From Dysidea avara (lineage: Eukaryota; Porifera; Demospongiae; Dictyoceratida; Dysideidae): a stretch of DNA of 64,000 nucleotides. The notes beneath the pieces are model-generated. The model was not told where the DNA came from, made no database searches, and worked only from the letters and a program-made list of their open reading frames with translations. Shown here one piece after another: positions 49,662-63,600 of the stretch (positions are counted from its first letter, which is position 1; the number at the start of each line of letters is the position of its first letter). The position numbers were made by a program, and so were the translations under genes. The stretch covers positions 1,054,001-1,118,000 of the forward strand of contig NC_089276.1 of assembly GCF_963678975.1 (NCBI RefSeq), read 5' to 3'.

Positions 49662-50115
49662 GTAATGATCTAGCTACACAGTGTAATAAATTGCCAGAGA
49701 TTGTCATTGTAATTTGATACTGAGAAGGATTAATAGGGGATTTCCTTGTGGTTTTACCTTCCTGTAACCACACAGGAAGTTACTTCATAATGCAACACTA
49801 AATGTTTTATATTGTGATATGGATGGTCATACTTCATGCTTTGTTTGCATATAAAACATTCAGTTTTCAATGGATAAATAAGTAAGTGTAGTTTAAAATT
49901 AATACCTTTTCATTTCATAATGAAAACATTGAGTTCATCATGTTCCAACCTTTAATTGATTTAGTAACAAGAATTATTATAAAGTATGTGAATGTGTCTG
50001 TGCATTTGTGTGCATATGTGCATGCCACCTGCAGTATGTGTGTCTGTATATACGCATGTAGGATAGTATTGGATGCAGTGAATGTGCATGTGCATGTACA
50101 TATATGTATGGTGTT

Positions 50116-50248
<133 letters not shown>

Positions 50249-51186
50249 AAGAGTGTACTAACCTGTTTTGTGTGGTGTGTTGTGTGTATGTACTTTGCAT
50301 ACGCACATGGTAGTTGTGCTGCTGCTGCTATATGGCCCCATGCACAATATCCCCTCCAAGTATCATACAGTTGCACATACAGGAAGTCCCATTCTGTACT
50401 ATGATAATAATTATGAATATGATTAAGAGTAATTTTAGGGTTGAGGCCAAAAAGCCTGTACACCCATTCATTTACATATATAAGTCCTATCTACATGGAA
50501 TTGTATTAGCTAACACCAATATATAATTGTTATGGGTTTTAGATGTCTGGTTTAGAATAAAGCACGTGCAGTGCCAGTCTTGTACAGTTCCCTATGCTCT
50601 GCACTTGTTTGGGAGTACTGCTTCTTTGTGGCTTGTGAGTCATGTAATATTTCATTTTATTATGCATGATCGAATGGCATGTCATTTCATAATTATGCCA
50701 TATGGAGTAAAGAACAAATCTTTTATAGCGTCAATTATGTTATCACAAATTATGGGAGAGCAATGTGGTTTGGTGGTGGTACTATCAGCATGTTTTGGCT
50801 AATGACAGAGAATCAAGGGATTTCCCTGATGGGAAATCTGCCATCCATACATGGAATTACTATAATTGGTTTATCCTTCTTTTCTGACAGTTCATCCTCC
50901 ATTTTCAATTGTAGATGTTGCAATGCAGTATTGATGATTAACATATTCAACAGGTTACATTGCTACTGTGGTTGTCCCTTCCATTGTGTTAACCATTGTT
51001 GCTATGTATTCAGGGGGTTTAAGATATATTTTGATTGCAGATGGCTGTAGCAATCACATTAATTTGATAACTGTTTTTATGCATTACTTGCAGTGTCCAT
51101 GTATGTCAAATAAGGCAAAGGCATCATTGTCACATCTCATCACGTTGCCAACTCATTACAACGTACAATAGATTGTGTTACATGTA

Positions 51187-52956
51187 TTATTATTATTATC
51201 AATTTTACCAAAAGGAAGGCATGCACAAAAGGCAAAGCCTGTACAAGGTGTCCGCCTACAAAAACAAACATACATACATATACCTACAGTACACTACAAA
51301 CTAAACAATACACAACAAAACACAAAACAGTGATACAGAAGTTAATTGACACATAAGTAATTATAAAGGTGATGCTGGAAAGACTTTCGATTACTGTCTT
51401 CAAGGATATATAATGGTACAGTGTTCCAGAGGAATGTTGTGTTGACAAAAAAGAATATCTCCTAGAGTTAATGGTGGACTGTGGAGGGACTAGTGAAAGA
51501 TGGTGACTTCTGGTAGATGCCATTGAATTAAATGAACAGTGACTATTAAATGCAATAGATGTTTGCTGGTGGTATATGTCATTGAGGAAACTTTGAGGAA
51601 ACTGACCGAAAGGAAACTTCGTCTTGACTGGAGAGAAGGAAGGTGAAGTTGGGAGCAACAATCATTTGAAGAACTGGTCCAAGAGCTGGTAGATGGACTC
51701 CAGCGACTCCCACAGATCCATCAAGCTGCCCGCTTTTGTAGGGACTCTAGTAATTGGATATCTTCCAAATTATGGGGATTCCATACAACTGCAGCATACT
51801 CTAGCGTTGGCCGGATGATAGCTTTGTATGCGGCACACTCAGCTGCACGGTTGCAACCAAACATTGATCTACGAAAATAGTTCAAAGATTTGTTGCCCTT
51901 GCTGACAACAGACTTGCAATGCTTAGACCAGTTTAACTTGAAATCTACCTGCACACCAAGATACTTCATAGGATTACCCCATGAAGTAGGTTGATGGTTA
52001 ATGGAATATGTAAATGGAATTGGTATGCATTTGTTAGTGATCATCAAACCTTCACATTTGGTGGGATTTAACTTTAGTTGTCAATGACTAGCCCAAAAAG
52101 AAATGGCAGTGAGGCCATCTTGAAGGGAAGAACATTCCTTGAGAGTGTTAGCTGGAGCATAAAGTAAAACATCATCAGCATGCAAACATTTTAACAGTGG
52201 AGTGTTTTACCACAGAAACCAAACCATTTATGTAAATCAAAAACAAAAGTGGACCCAAGACAGTTCGAATTCCCTGTGGAACTCCAGAAGTAACAATGGC
52301 TCAATCTGAAAAAGTACCATTGATTACCACTCTTTGTTTTCTTTTAGTTAGAAAAAATCTAAGCATGACAGTACTTTACCATGAATTTCTAGAGAGCTTA
52401 ACTTAAGCAGAAGGCGTTCATGTGGTACAGAATCAAAAGTCTTCGCAAAGTCCAGCAGTAGACAATGTACAGTGCTTCGTTGTTCTAAACATTGAGACCA
52501 ATCATCAACATTGAGACCAATCATCAACAGCCTCAGTCAGAAGAGTTACAGTAGATCTTTTATTTCTGAAGACAGATTAAGAAGGACTAAGCAGTAGGTG
52601 ATGCTCCAAAGCAGAAACTAAGTGTCAGTGCAAAATGCACTCAAAAACTTTGATTACAACAGAAGTGAGACTGATTGGTCTGTAGTTACTAGTTATCATT
52701 ACACTTGTGTATCGGAACATATTTCCTGAATCCCAATCAAAGGGAAGAGTACCTGTTGATAGTGATTTGTTGAATAAGTGACAAAGAGGAATGGAAATAT
52801 AATCTGCAGCATTTTTCAGTAAAAATGAAGTAATGTTATCAGGGCCACAGGCTTTGTTAACATTCAAGTGGCACAGTTCAGCATGAACTTCTTCAGGTGT
52901 TATAGAGATTGAGTAGGATGTGAGGATGCAGAAGTTAGTGAGTCAAGATTAGTAGG
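51187..52956 (-). mobile_element. 5'-truncated LINE, degenerate
   Basis: A 1.77 kb minus-strand non-LTR element flanked by 'atgta' duplications (51182-51186, 52957-52961). Copies 1 and 2 keep the empty site 'ttacatgtaccc'. Reading the minus strand from 52867: an RT N-terminal region (NKACGPDNITSFLLKNAAD, SNYRPISL), a central region with disrupted frames, then a thumb region (MKYLGVQVDFKLNWSKH, RPTLEYAAVVWNP) at 52047-51721 and a C-terminal tail. Several frameshifts and stops make it a pseudogene. The plus-strand 'ttattattattat' at 51187 is its 3' tail. Confidence 0.92.
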
Positions 52957-54234
52957 ATGTACCCAAACAGTTAATCTGGAGCTTTGTGTGAATGCATATA
53001 TCTCAAATATTTTGTGTTGTTGTTATGTACCCTTATCTGTAGAGATGAATATACTTTTAATGTGTACACATAAAATACTGTTTATTGAACTAGCTACATA
53101 TACACATGTTGTAAACAGCATCCTGAAAACACTCATAGCTAATACCATATCAAAATTCTTTCACTATATATATGTATCAACTTTGCAGTTACCTCAATTT
53201 CCTTTCCTATCCTCTTTAAGTTGCCCCTTAGTAACCTTTCAACACTGTTGATTCCCTTTTGCACAGGATGGTTGTCTCAATACTACTCATTATAGTAAAC
53301 CAGATCACTGTGTAATAAGGTCACTTTAAAACTGGTCCGTCCCCAGGTGTAGCCATGATGTGTGCGCAAAGTGACCTCCTGCTTAATGTCGGATTTCTCT
53401 CTCTCTCTCTCTCTCTTAACGTATATATTTCAATACGCACATGGCTTCTCTAACTGTTTGATAATTCACATGTTGGCAATACTCTACATTGTCATCGTGT
53501 CATAAATTTCATATTCACAGTGCTATAAACTTTGTACACTTTTAATGAAGACAACTTAACTTATTACTGGATCTACTTCAATGATTTAATTTCAAACTAC
53601 ATTTTATGTGCTTAAAAATACTAAGTTCTTACATGTACGTATTTACCACCTAAAAGTTATATATCACTAATAATTTTACCTGTGTGTGGGTAGCTTACAA
53701 GACACATAATTAATGTTTCGTCATGTATGCTGATTACTTGTCACTGAATTGTGATAAAATTTTGGGACAATTCTACCAGAAAGCATAATTATTGAATTAG
53801 TCATTGTTCCCTCTGTCCCTTGTGTGTAATTCAATTATAAAGTTTTATTTTGTATGTCAAAATTTCTGTTTCTGTTGTGTACTGATTATGACATGATCCT
53901 TTCAATGTGCAACTATACACACATATACGTGCGTACTTTGTGTTTGGTGACAATCGTTGCTTTGGCCAGTCAACATTCATTTTCCCTTTCCTTTTGTGAT
54001 CTTTTTGATATCAACAAGCTCTTATTATTGCTAGTTATATTATCTCCTTGAACTTGTTCATGTCAATCAGACAATTGATAGTACAGTAGTATTTTAATCA
54101 GTAGTAATAAATGAATTATTCATTTTGGCTAATGATTATCTCGCACAAACATATCACATGCACATAAAGTATCTGTAAGTGAATTTTTATCAGACTTAAA
54201 AGTGATTTGGAGTGGTTAATAATTTTGTTTACAG

Positions 54235-55509
54235 ATACATATCTTTTGGAGATTTACAGGATGGTCATTCTTATCAAGTTCCATTTTGCCTACTCAGAGT
54301 CACATATGCGTCAGTAGGTAAGTCCCGATCAATTCACTGAGGACATTCCAGTTGATACCACTGGTATACATAAGTGCCAATAATAAGGTCAAGTTATGAT
54401 TGTGAAATGAAAATAAAACTAACCCTGTTGTGATTATGCCCACTTTTAGTGTCCACCTCAAGTATATTTTCCAACTTGTTTGCATCATGTTTGAACATGT
54501 AGCCATATAAGGGTATGGTGTATGCACACATTCAGGTTTGGTTTTAGCATGCAGTGTTTATGTTAGTAAACTAGTTTTTATTTTCATTTTACACTTTATG
54601 ATAAACTATAGTTACAGGTGTAATTAGTTCGAAACCTGGGGTTGGAGGGATTTTTTTCCTTACTTTGGCCCCTTTTCTGTTACACCCTATCAGTCATTAA
54701 GTCAGTCACTATGTCAAGTCAATAAGTCTAAGTCCTTGAAATTAGGTTAGGTAATCCTAAGGCTGCAGTATGCGCATGTTGCTGTCAGACCTTCAGTGCT
54801 GGTCACTGTAAAGTGTTAATAATAGTAATTGTAGGTGATTTATGAGAACTATCAACTAAACTATCAAAATAAACACTCAACAGATTTGGATATTTGTACA
54901 ATATGTTGAGCTCTCACAAGTATCTCTCCCTTCTCTTAGTATATGAGCTACACCGTATGAATGATGTGGAGTATTGTGTAGGTATTAGTGTGTGAACTTC
55001 CATTAGGGAGGGAGAAGTGTCCACTAAAGTGTAGACCAGTTTGTTGAATATGCTTTTATACTGCATCATGATTTGCTATTATAGCTGTTATAGCCACTAT
55101 ATTAGTGTAAAGTCTTGAAGTGTATTTTTATTGGTTATTTCATTGTCATTCAGAAGTATGCAAGATGTGCACTTTCATGGAATCTGATATGTTATACTTG
55201 AGGATAATTCCTTTATAAGTTTATTTGGCTTCACTGATCATCATGCACACAGGAACAACTCAGGACGCTTGTCACATTAGGAAAACTTTATTACACACGT
55301 ACCAACATTGGTTCCTTAAAATTTTCTACAGTGAATGTGAATGTATAGCATTAGCCAACAACACATTGCTGCCGGACGGCTTCAACACAAACGACCATGC
55401 ATCATCAGTTACATGCATACAAATGTATTACTGTTGGAGATATCATCTAAATAGAGGCAATAATTCATGCTCCTGTATGACCTTTACCTCACATTTCCCT
55501 AGCTATTAA
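54235..55509 (+). CDS. Candidate four-exon gene, 3' part, copy 3
   Basis: Exons at 54235-54317, 54940-54981, 55154-55190 and 55332-55509 have the same lengths (83, 42, 37 and 178 nt) and splice dinucleotides as in copy 1. All cysteines of the last exon are kept, although that exon differs from copy 2 at 14 of 178 positions. Seven of these changes replace an amino acid and seven are silent; the flanking introns differ much less. The possible alternative last exon downstream is frameshifted here. The start and the upstream exons were not found, and the product is not recognised. Confidence 0.4.
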
Positions 55510-56256
55510 TTGATGATCAAGATAATGGCAAATTATGGGAGCAGAGAAGTAGACATTGATGTATCAGATATTGAGGTGGATAGTCATGGACACTTTAGTA
55601 TCCAATAATGCAGCAGTCATCAACAGTCTTAGCAACACTAACAGTAGCAATAGTAATAGTCATTATAGAATTCTGACATGCATGGTATTGAGAAGACCTT
55701 GGTGATCAACTACATTATTATGTCATTGAGCCAATGTATAAGATTCAATAGTTATTATAAAATTATTCAGCTCTTATACTATTGTGTGGCAAATGAAATT
55801 GTATAGTCATTCATCACATTAATACATTATTTGTAATAATTGTATAGTTCCATTTGTCACAGCACAATGTTATATGTATGTGCAAATCACAGGTTCCCCT
55901 ATAAGACATTTGAAGCTATAGATTTTAACAGAGGACTGAAGAGGAGGTGTTATAGCACAACCAACGTACAAGTGAAGTAAAATCAAGATCCTCTTCTGCT
56001 TCATATCCATCTCTATGAAACTATTTGTGTCTTGTTCATAGCTATGAAGATGTAATGTGTTTATACAGTAATAACTATATGCATTATAAACATTTTAATT
56101 GTTAATTTTGCTTAAGTATATATACATAGCTAATGATCCTGTGACTGACTTGATGGCTTGATGGTGGCCATATGATATGTACATAGTTACTAACATCCTG
56201 AATGATCAATGAATTGCATTATGAAACCAAAAAGATAATTTGTTATATGATGTTAA

Positions 56257-56410
56257 ATTTAATCTGTCAGAGTTTTATTCTGTGCACTAGGGACCTGTGA
56301 GAAGACTTAAAAGTCTATGAATACAGGGAGTGCATGGACAATAAATTAAAGATGCACTTAGATATGACTGAATGCAGTTTTGCCTTAGTCAATATGCTAT
56401 TGACATAGGA
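56257..56410. other. Private insertion in copy 3, small repeat
   Basis: About 150 bp absent from copies 1 and 2, where 'ttgttatatgataaaacc' is continuous. Its core 'cactagggacctgtgagaag' ... 'tacagggag' is the reverse complement of a motif at about 7288-7340 in the unit. Origin unclear. Confidence 0.6.
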
Positions 56411-57964
56411 GCAACACCTCTTTAGTTTCAAAGATGTCAAGTTATCACCAAGGCCCTTTAGTGTCACCTTTAGTTACATGATGTTTGATCATCAAACTGC
56501 CTACGTTGATTATATAATATGGCGAGCATCATAGTGAATAGCTGAGATCTATGGTGATCTGTCTGTCCTTAAATTCCTTTCCAAAAAAATTATAATCCTT
56601 GTACATCACAGCTAATGGGAAATGTTTTGCACATCAATAGTGTGTCAGTGATGTGGCATTTCTTCCCTTCCTTGTTGTCTCAAAGTTTATAGTCAGCGTG
56701 TAGGCTTTTACTGAAATCAACCTGTTGTATATGGAAAATTATTATTTTTGCAACCTAAAAATTATGCAGCGCTAACTTATTATATAAATTCTACACAGTA
56801 TATGAAATTAGCACTATATAGCTATATGTATATTTTACATACCTGTACTACTTATAGTTAGATAACCTATTTTTCATTTCTAGCTGGTATGTATTACAAT
56901 AAGCATTGATAGCTTAGTCTATATTACACCTGTATAACCATGAAACTTTGTTACTGATCTCCAATACAATGGCAAATTTGCATGCATACTTACATCTGTG
57001 TCTGCCTGCCTGTGGGGAATAGCTCACAAGCATAATGAAGCCGTAATGGTTTGTTGGTTAGCTTCAATTTCACTACTACACTAATCTAACAGGAGTGCAT
57101 GGGATTGGTCTAATGGCTATAATTGTGTATAATTGTAAACGTTATATGTGTGAGTGTAATTCATTGCTATAAATTTGTCAGTAAAACTTTAAAATGTCAA
57201 GAGATTCTGCTGATACTACATCAATTTTTCCATAGCTGAATAACATTTGGGGAAAAGCTGAATTTATACTAGTAGACAGCTGAATGAACTTTATGCCACT
57301 GCCCCTTGTGACTCTTGTAGAAAGTCGGATATAGATTGGGATTGACAAATTCACACCGCATCCATGAATAATTTTGTAAAATTTAAGTAAATGTAGTTTT
57401 TAGATGCATACAATTTGAAAGATATATATACAGACGGCTTCAAAGATATATTATGCAGCACATTGGACATTGGACAAATCAATTGACATGTTATTATACT
57501 AATCATGAGTTGGTTGAGACATATTCATTGTCTAGTTACTTGGTTGGTTATCATTTATCCTGTTTCAGCCAGCATCAAAAAAGTAATGATCAATATGTTC
57601 AAGCTTGCATGCACTGTAAAGAACAGGTAGTTTGAACTGTCCAACAATGTGACAGCCATGCTGGGGGCGATGGTAAGGGCAGCCAGCTGTTGACAGTATT
57701 ACTTTGAGAGTAACTCCTGTACCACAAATCTACATGTGCAAGCTGCCATATTTGAGTATGCAGTGTGGCACCGATAATGGAGCAAGGAGTGGAGAATAGC
57801 CTGTGTGACAGTGCATGCTATAAACCCTTAACAAACTATGATCACATATCTAGACTACACTTAGTGAAGAGAAAGATTCCCCCTCTTAGCTATGAGCTAG
57901 TTAGAACACAAAAATGGCTTCGCATACTCAATAGAAATAGCACTTATGTGGCAATGTTCTTTGC

Positions 57965-57973
57965 TATATAAAT
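57965..57973 (+). promoter_or_regulatory. TATA box of secreted-protein gene, copy 3
   Basis: TATATAAAT, now 86 bp upstream of the ATG at 58059, because about 20 bp containing a second 'agtcatt' have been added to the leader compared with copies 1 and 2. Confidence 0.7.
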
Positions 57974-58058
57974 GGATTAAAACCCAGCATGTAGTCATTC
58001 TCAACACTCCAAGTCATTGTAAGGTGACAACTGAGTGAAGTACTGAACACAAAGTGAA

Positions 58059-58974
58059 ATGGAGTTGAACTGCAAGGTTATTATCTACGTTAGCATAGTG
58101 GTGCTGTACGGGCTCACTATAGTGTGCTCGTTGCCAGTTGGAAAAAGAGAAGCCCCGCCTACCGCTGATCAAGAACCTATTACATTTAATAAACTACTAC
58201 CTCCACTGATAGATCTATCCAGCTCTGATAGTTTGTTTTGGCTTTGGAGAGGAGCTTTCGATCTTACTGATGAAAATTTATTGAAGGCTGAGGTAAGTTT
58301 TAAAAAGTACTTGCTCTCGCGTGATAGGTATTGTGCGCATGCGTATAATGTTCACGTGGTTATTCTCTTTGCAGTATCAGCAAAAGAAGCGCAAAGTGTG
58401 CAGGGGACGAGTGTTCTACGACATGACAGGAAAAGAAGAAAAAAAGTGTAGAGAAATGACTCCTTTAACATATGGCCAATTAGCCAAATACTACAACGAG
58501 TTGGTTGTTCAATTACAACTGGCCAAGACGATTGTCAACGACTCCAGTCTAATCCCTCGGGAAGTGATAGAGGCAGAGCAAACAGAAGTACTGGAGGCAG
58601 AGAGGGGGATCATCCAAATGCTGAATGAGACTGTTTTACCAGTACTAGAATATACAGTAAGTCAATAGCTAAGGGTCACTTTATAAATTACTATGACCCA
58701 TCATGTCACATTACAGCTGGCAGCTAATGACACGAATTGCTCCACCACAGAAGCAATTGTGGACCAAACAATTTCGATTTATACCAACTGTACAACAGTG
58801 CAGACATCCAATCTGTTCCTAGCTCAGACTGCACTTGACTTGTTCCACAACCTGAATTATACCATTAATGAATTACAAAATCAAAGGAATGAGAGTAGAA
58901 CAGCAGATGATGATAGCTCAGTGATGTTTCCTGCAGCAAATAACTCTAAGGAATGGTGTATCATCCAGCAGTGA
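58059..58974 (+). CDS. Secreted helix-rich glycoprotein, copy 3
   Basis: Diverged paralogue of 257 residues: exons 58059-58292, 58375-58656 and 58717-58974, introns of 82 and 60 nt, phase 0. Splice sites are conserved. The 1 bp length change in intron 1 supports that it is an intron, because the exon frames stay intact. Relative to copies 1 and 2 there are 15 amino-acid replacements and loss of one Asp in the Asp run, against about 7 silent codon changes. In exon 1, six of seven changed codons are replacements (including Cys to Tyr at 10 and Ser to Trp in the FSLWRG motif). An Ala to Thr change creates an extra NCT sequon. All five mature cysteines and the signal peptide are kept. Product unrecognised. 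Confidence 0.77.
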
Positions 58975-60322
58975 TATCTGAAGTAGCTGTAGCATTTGTG
59001 TGTAACACTAGTTAGGAACTGACCAAGTTTGCGTCATCGACAATCGGCACAATTTTAGAACATACAAACTTATTTATTTATTTATTTATAGCTAGGCTCA
59101 TTTTATGGCTGTATATACTTAGGAGGTTTGAATACATGAGTATAATAGTTGTTGTATGATCTTCATTCCAACAATATTTATTACTGATTTATTGCAAGGT
59201 TGTTACTACGTAACTCCACTATGGTGACCCACAAGAAAGTTATAGCCTTTATTGTTAGAATCAGCTGGTGACTTGATTCCTACACTACTCATCGGTGCTT
59301 AAGGGTTCACACAGTCTGGAATTGGCATTTTCCCTTCGTGCTCATGATAACTATAATGTTGTTAAGTATTTACGTATGTGATGCATGGATACTGGACGCC
59401 AGCTATATCTGTTTCCTCTCCTGGATGATTGTATAGTTACTTTGCTCACTGAATAGTGCACTTGAACTATGCTTTGTTGCAATTGATGAGTAAAGGGCCC
59501 ATGATGAATTGATAGACTGTGGACATTGATAAGTTGAAGCATCTTTATGGTATACATATTATTATGACATTAAAGCCATTGTTCCGACTAGCTAGATTGT
59601 ATGAAAACATAAAAAATGATAGTCATCAATCAAAAACAGCTTCAAGATCTTTATGTATACATACAGAGCATGTGTTAGTTAGCTGTGTTGTAATATGTCT
59701 TTTGTCTGGTTATATATAGTTGTAACTATAATGTAAATAATGGGGAACAGTACACTACATTACAAAAATGATGTAATGAATTAGATAGAGTAACAATTTC
59801 CCTTATCACCCATATATGCTGCTTTACTATACCATTTGCATGCATAGTTATAACAAATTTCTTTATACAGAGTGATGTATACCTGCTGGGTAGCTGGTTA
59901 GAAGAAACATTATAATTTTGTAAATTTTGGTTTAATAATTAATTCCTCCTTCTCGATCTTTCCCTATATAGACCTTAAGGTTCACTGAAAGGAACACTTA
60001 TGTCCCAGTGGTGAGGCTTTGGTTGTTGGAGGTTGGTCATCCCATGACATCATAAGTTGTTAGGGGCTTAACACTGATGCAGTGGACATCCAGAAATGAG
60101 AAATGATGTTCTGTTGTTTCCTTCGCCCGCATTGGTGACCTCTTTTTTCTTGACACCCACTAAACAAGCACCTCTTTTTTCTCAACACCCTGGGATCATG
60201 TTAAATGTTTCAATTAGATTCATTTCAAGGGTGTTCAGTAATGATAAATAAGGAGACCAACAATTAATCCACAATGCCCATGAAGGGACTTTTGTGAAGC
60301 TACGTTATATTATCTGAACATT
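58975..60322. other. Right end of unit copy 3, no gene seen
   Basis: Lacks the LINE piece and the two MITEs present in copies 1 and 2, so it shows the ancestral layout of this segment. A small duplicated 'acctcttttttct' stretch lies near 60130-60190. Homology to the other copies ends at about 60322. Confidence 0.5.
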
Positions 60323-60381
60323 CACCAACATGTAAATTGTGTTAAATCTATGTATTTAAGTAATAATGTGTGCTAGCATAC

Positions 60382-60671
60382 CAGGGGCGGATACAGGGGG
60401 GTCAAGAGGGCCCTCCAAAAATGTTTAGCATTCCAAGATCGAAATAAGTCACTCTACTAAAGCAGTCACAGTATTAGAGCAGTGTGTAGTGAGCTATGTA
60501 AGGATTTTTATGTACTTTATCAATGATAAATGCGTAGTTGGTGAAGTGGGCAGCTATTGTCAGCGGCTGTGACCTTTTTTTTTGGTCTCACCTACTAAAC
60601 CAGATACAATGCAGTGCCTCAGTTCATTTTGGCTCCGCCTTTCCATAAGTCTGGATCCACCCCTGTAAACG
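60382..60671 (+). mobile_element. hAT-type MITE, CAGGGGCGG family
   Basis: Starts CAGGGGCGGATACAG and ends CTGGATCCACCCCTG plus 'taaacg'. An exact 8 bp duplication 'tagcatac' lies at 60374-60381 and 60672-60679. Shares internal blocks ('agctattgtcag', 'tgacctttttttt', 'ctactaaagcagtcac') with 44874-45194. Confidence 0.88.
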
Positions 60672-60689
60672 TAGCATACTGTATGTGTG

Positions 60690-60830
60690 TATTGTTTTGT
60701 TTTATACCTTTTGTACTGTACAATATGTATTTTAGCTCTGGTGAGGAAGAACGGCTCATGCCGATTACCATGAGGATATCAGGATAATAATAAATCAATC
60801 AATCAACCGACCAATCAATCAATATTACAG
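60690..60830 (+). mobile_element. LINE or SINE 3' tail remnant
   Basis: A short stretch with 'ggtgaggaagaacggctcat' leading into an AATAATAAATCAATCAATC-type tail (60784-60825) looks like the 3' end of a non-LTR element. No coding sequence remains. Confidence 0.55.
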
Positions 60831-62530
60831 TGCACATTGATGACATGAACCTAGCTAACTCTCAGTATAATTTTGTGTAACTATCAGTCTCAATAATTAT
60901 TTTGTCGTGATGTACACTATACATAGCTACCATACAGTAAGATACAAATCCATAAATCCAACGAATCCATAATCCAAGCATGTAAGTCTGAAATAGTGCG
61001 TAAAATAAATTATAAATCATGCAAGGAACCTTGATAATTGCATAAGTCGCTTGGTCCGAATTCGAAGGTATGGCACAGGCCCTATAGTGTGACCCAACCA
61101 TGTAGCTAATTATTAAACAACAAGAGAAAACATATTGTTATCATCTCATTAAATACATACACGTAACAAGACAGCTATAACCAAAAGCTCATCATATTAT
61201 AGGTGATACAGGTACATATCAGTGTATGTATTTAATAATATGATAACAATAATGTAAACAAATTTATTAAAACTTCACAGCATGAAAGCTTACACAGTAA
61301 AAAATAAGTAGTGATTACTGTGGCAAATAGTGAACGTCACTGGAAATTCTTAGTGACGGTCACTAAAATGGCCAGTGACGTTCACTATTTTCCACACTTA
61401 TTTTTTACTGTGTAAGGTCTACAAGACTCAGTGGCCCTGTAGCCTGAAAAACAATGCAATGTAAACTACTTATAATACAGCTACGTATACATACGATGTG
61501 AGTGGATATATTATGCTGAGCATTTAGGGCACATTTAATGTACATATAACTACTTCATTATATCTTTGGCAGTACTGATCTACTAAAAACATCTCACACC
61601 ATGCAAGAGGAGTTATACCCATCCAGTTGATCAATATAATACTGTGTGGTTGCTCCTGATAGTATTCCTTGGGGAAATTGTGTAGTGGGTTGTGCATAAA
61701 CAAGCCATGGCCAGTTTTTCCTTTACATATAACAATTTCCCCCCATTGACATGCCATCTGATATGTAGTGTTCATAGGAAGAATGATACTGCTGCTGCTT
61801 TGAGAATCATTGTTTACAGGCTGCTTGTCACAATAATGACCCTTTCTCCCTTACATCCACAAAGTATTACAAAGTAAACAAATGCAACATGATCCGTGCA
61901 TGTACATAATTGCCTAGTGCACTTGGCTCTATTCTAGACATTCATAGTTTTTATGGTGAGATTTTTAATCCTATACTGAGTTTGATAATACATCCTACTA
62001 CAGTGTTTCTGAATATGTTCAGTTTATCATTTTGATGACATCTCATTATACAGTATATGTGACTGGATTTCCAAAACAGTATCTTTCACACACACACATT
62101 CAATTCTAAAAACTTGTAAGTCCATAGCTTTTTGTTGAGGAATCTGAAAATTACTTCATGCATTGAACTACGTATGTTAATGTATCATTGATCAAAGTTG
62201 GCAAATGGGATTTTGTGTGGAAGATTTCTTTTCACAAATCCAATTAGCTAGCAGTGTTATACTTCAATGGGTGCTGGTTAGCAAGTTAGAAATGAGCTTT
62301 AAAAGAGGAATTACACCTGCCAAGTGTGTATAATGTGTAGTGAGTGTACATTGCATTTGTATGATGGTGTGTGCGTGTGTATCTTGCCATCGTGAATTTC
62401 GAAGGAGACAGGATATTGCCAGACACAAGTGCCAACATGTCCACAAGTGGAGGAAGAGATAGCCATGGTTCGATCCACTACCAAAAGTGGGGAGCATCAT
62501 CCAGTGGATAATTTCACTTCCATGGTCAAT
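60831..62530. other. Right flank, no gene recognised
   Basis: No supported exon or RNA gene. A LINE-tail-like repeat at about 61260-61455 is interrupted by the palindromic MITE at 61290-61424. Confidence 0.45.
61290..61424. mobile_element. Short palindromic MITE
   Basis: 135 bp, starting 'ttacacagtaaaaaataagt' and ending in the exact complement. Internal 'gtggcaaatagtgaacgtca' is mirrored as well. It interrupts a LINE-tail-like repeat. Same type as 41624-41735. Confidence 0.82.
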
Positions 62531-62536
62531 GGTCAA

Positions 62537-63145
<609 letters not shown>

Positions 63146-63149
63146 AACT

Positions 63150-63600
63150 ATACTATAAATTTCACTTGTTATGTCACATAAGTATATTCATAGAATATGC
63201 TTCTACTGTTTGGCCACCTCACCTATATAGCTTGTGATATTAACAGACTATAAATGACACAATGTTTTTGATCCAGGTTTGTATACAATGATTTTAGGAG
63301 AACATCGATCTAGCACAATGCTGAGCAACTTGAATTGACTAACTCCTGATGTTAGAAAATACCGTTCGAAGCTACTTATGCTATATACAATTGTTGGCAA
63401 TATAATAACAGTCCCTCACAATCATCTCATCAGATTTGCATTACCTACCTGGGGCATAATTTATCCAAGATCTAACACTTATTCACTCTCTTTCTTCCCT
63501 TCAACCATTAAGCTTTGGAATGCTTCCATTATGCTATAGATCAACTGAATTAGAATACTTTAAAGTAATTTAAATTTTCCATTATATTTTTTGAGGTCTG
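63150..63600 (+). mobile_element. LINE C-terminal remnant
   Basis: Pieces of an RT C-terminal region in broken frames: IEYASTVWPPHLYSL at about 63191-63234, then LTPDVRKYRSKLLMLYTIVG and SFFPSTIKLWNASIM further on (about 63340-63535). Several stops and frameshifts, so a decayed copy. No catalytic motifs. Confidence 0.8.
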
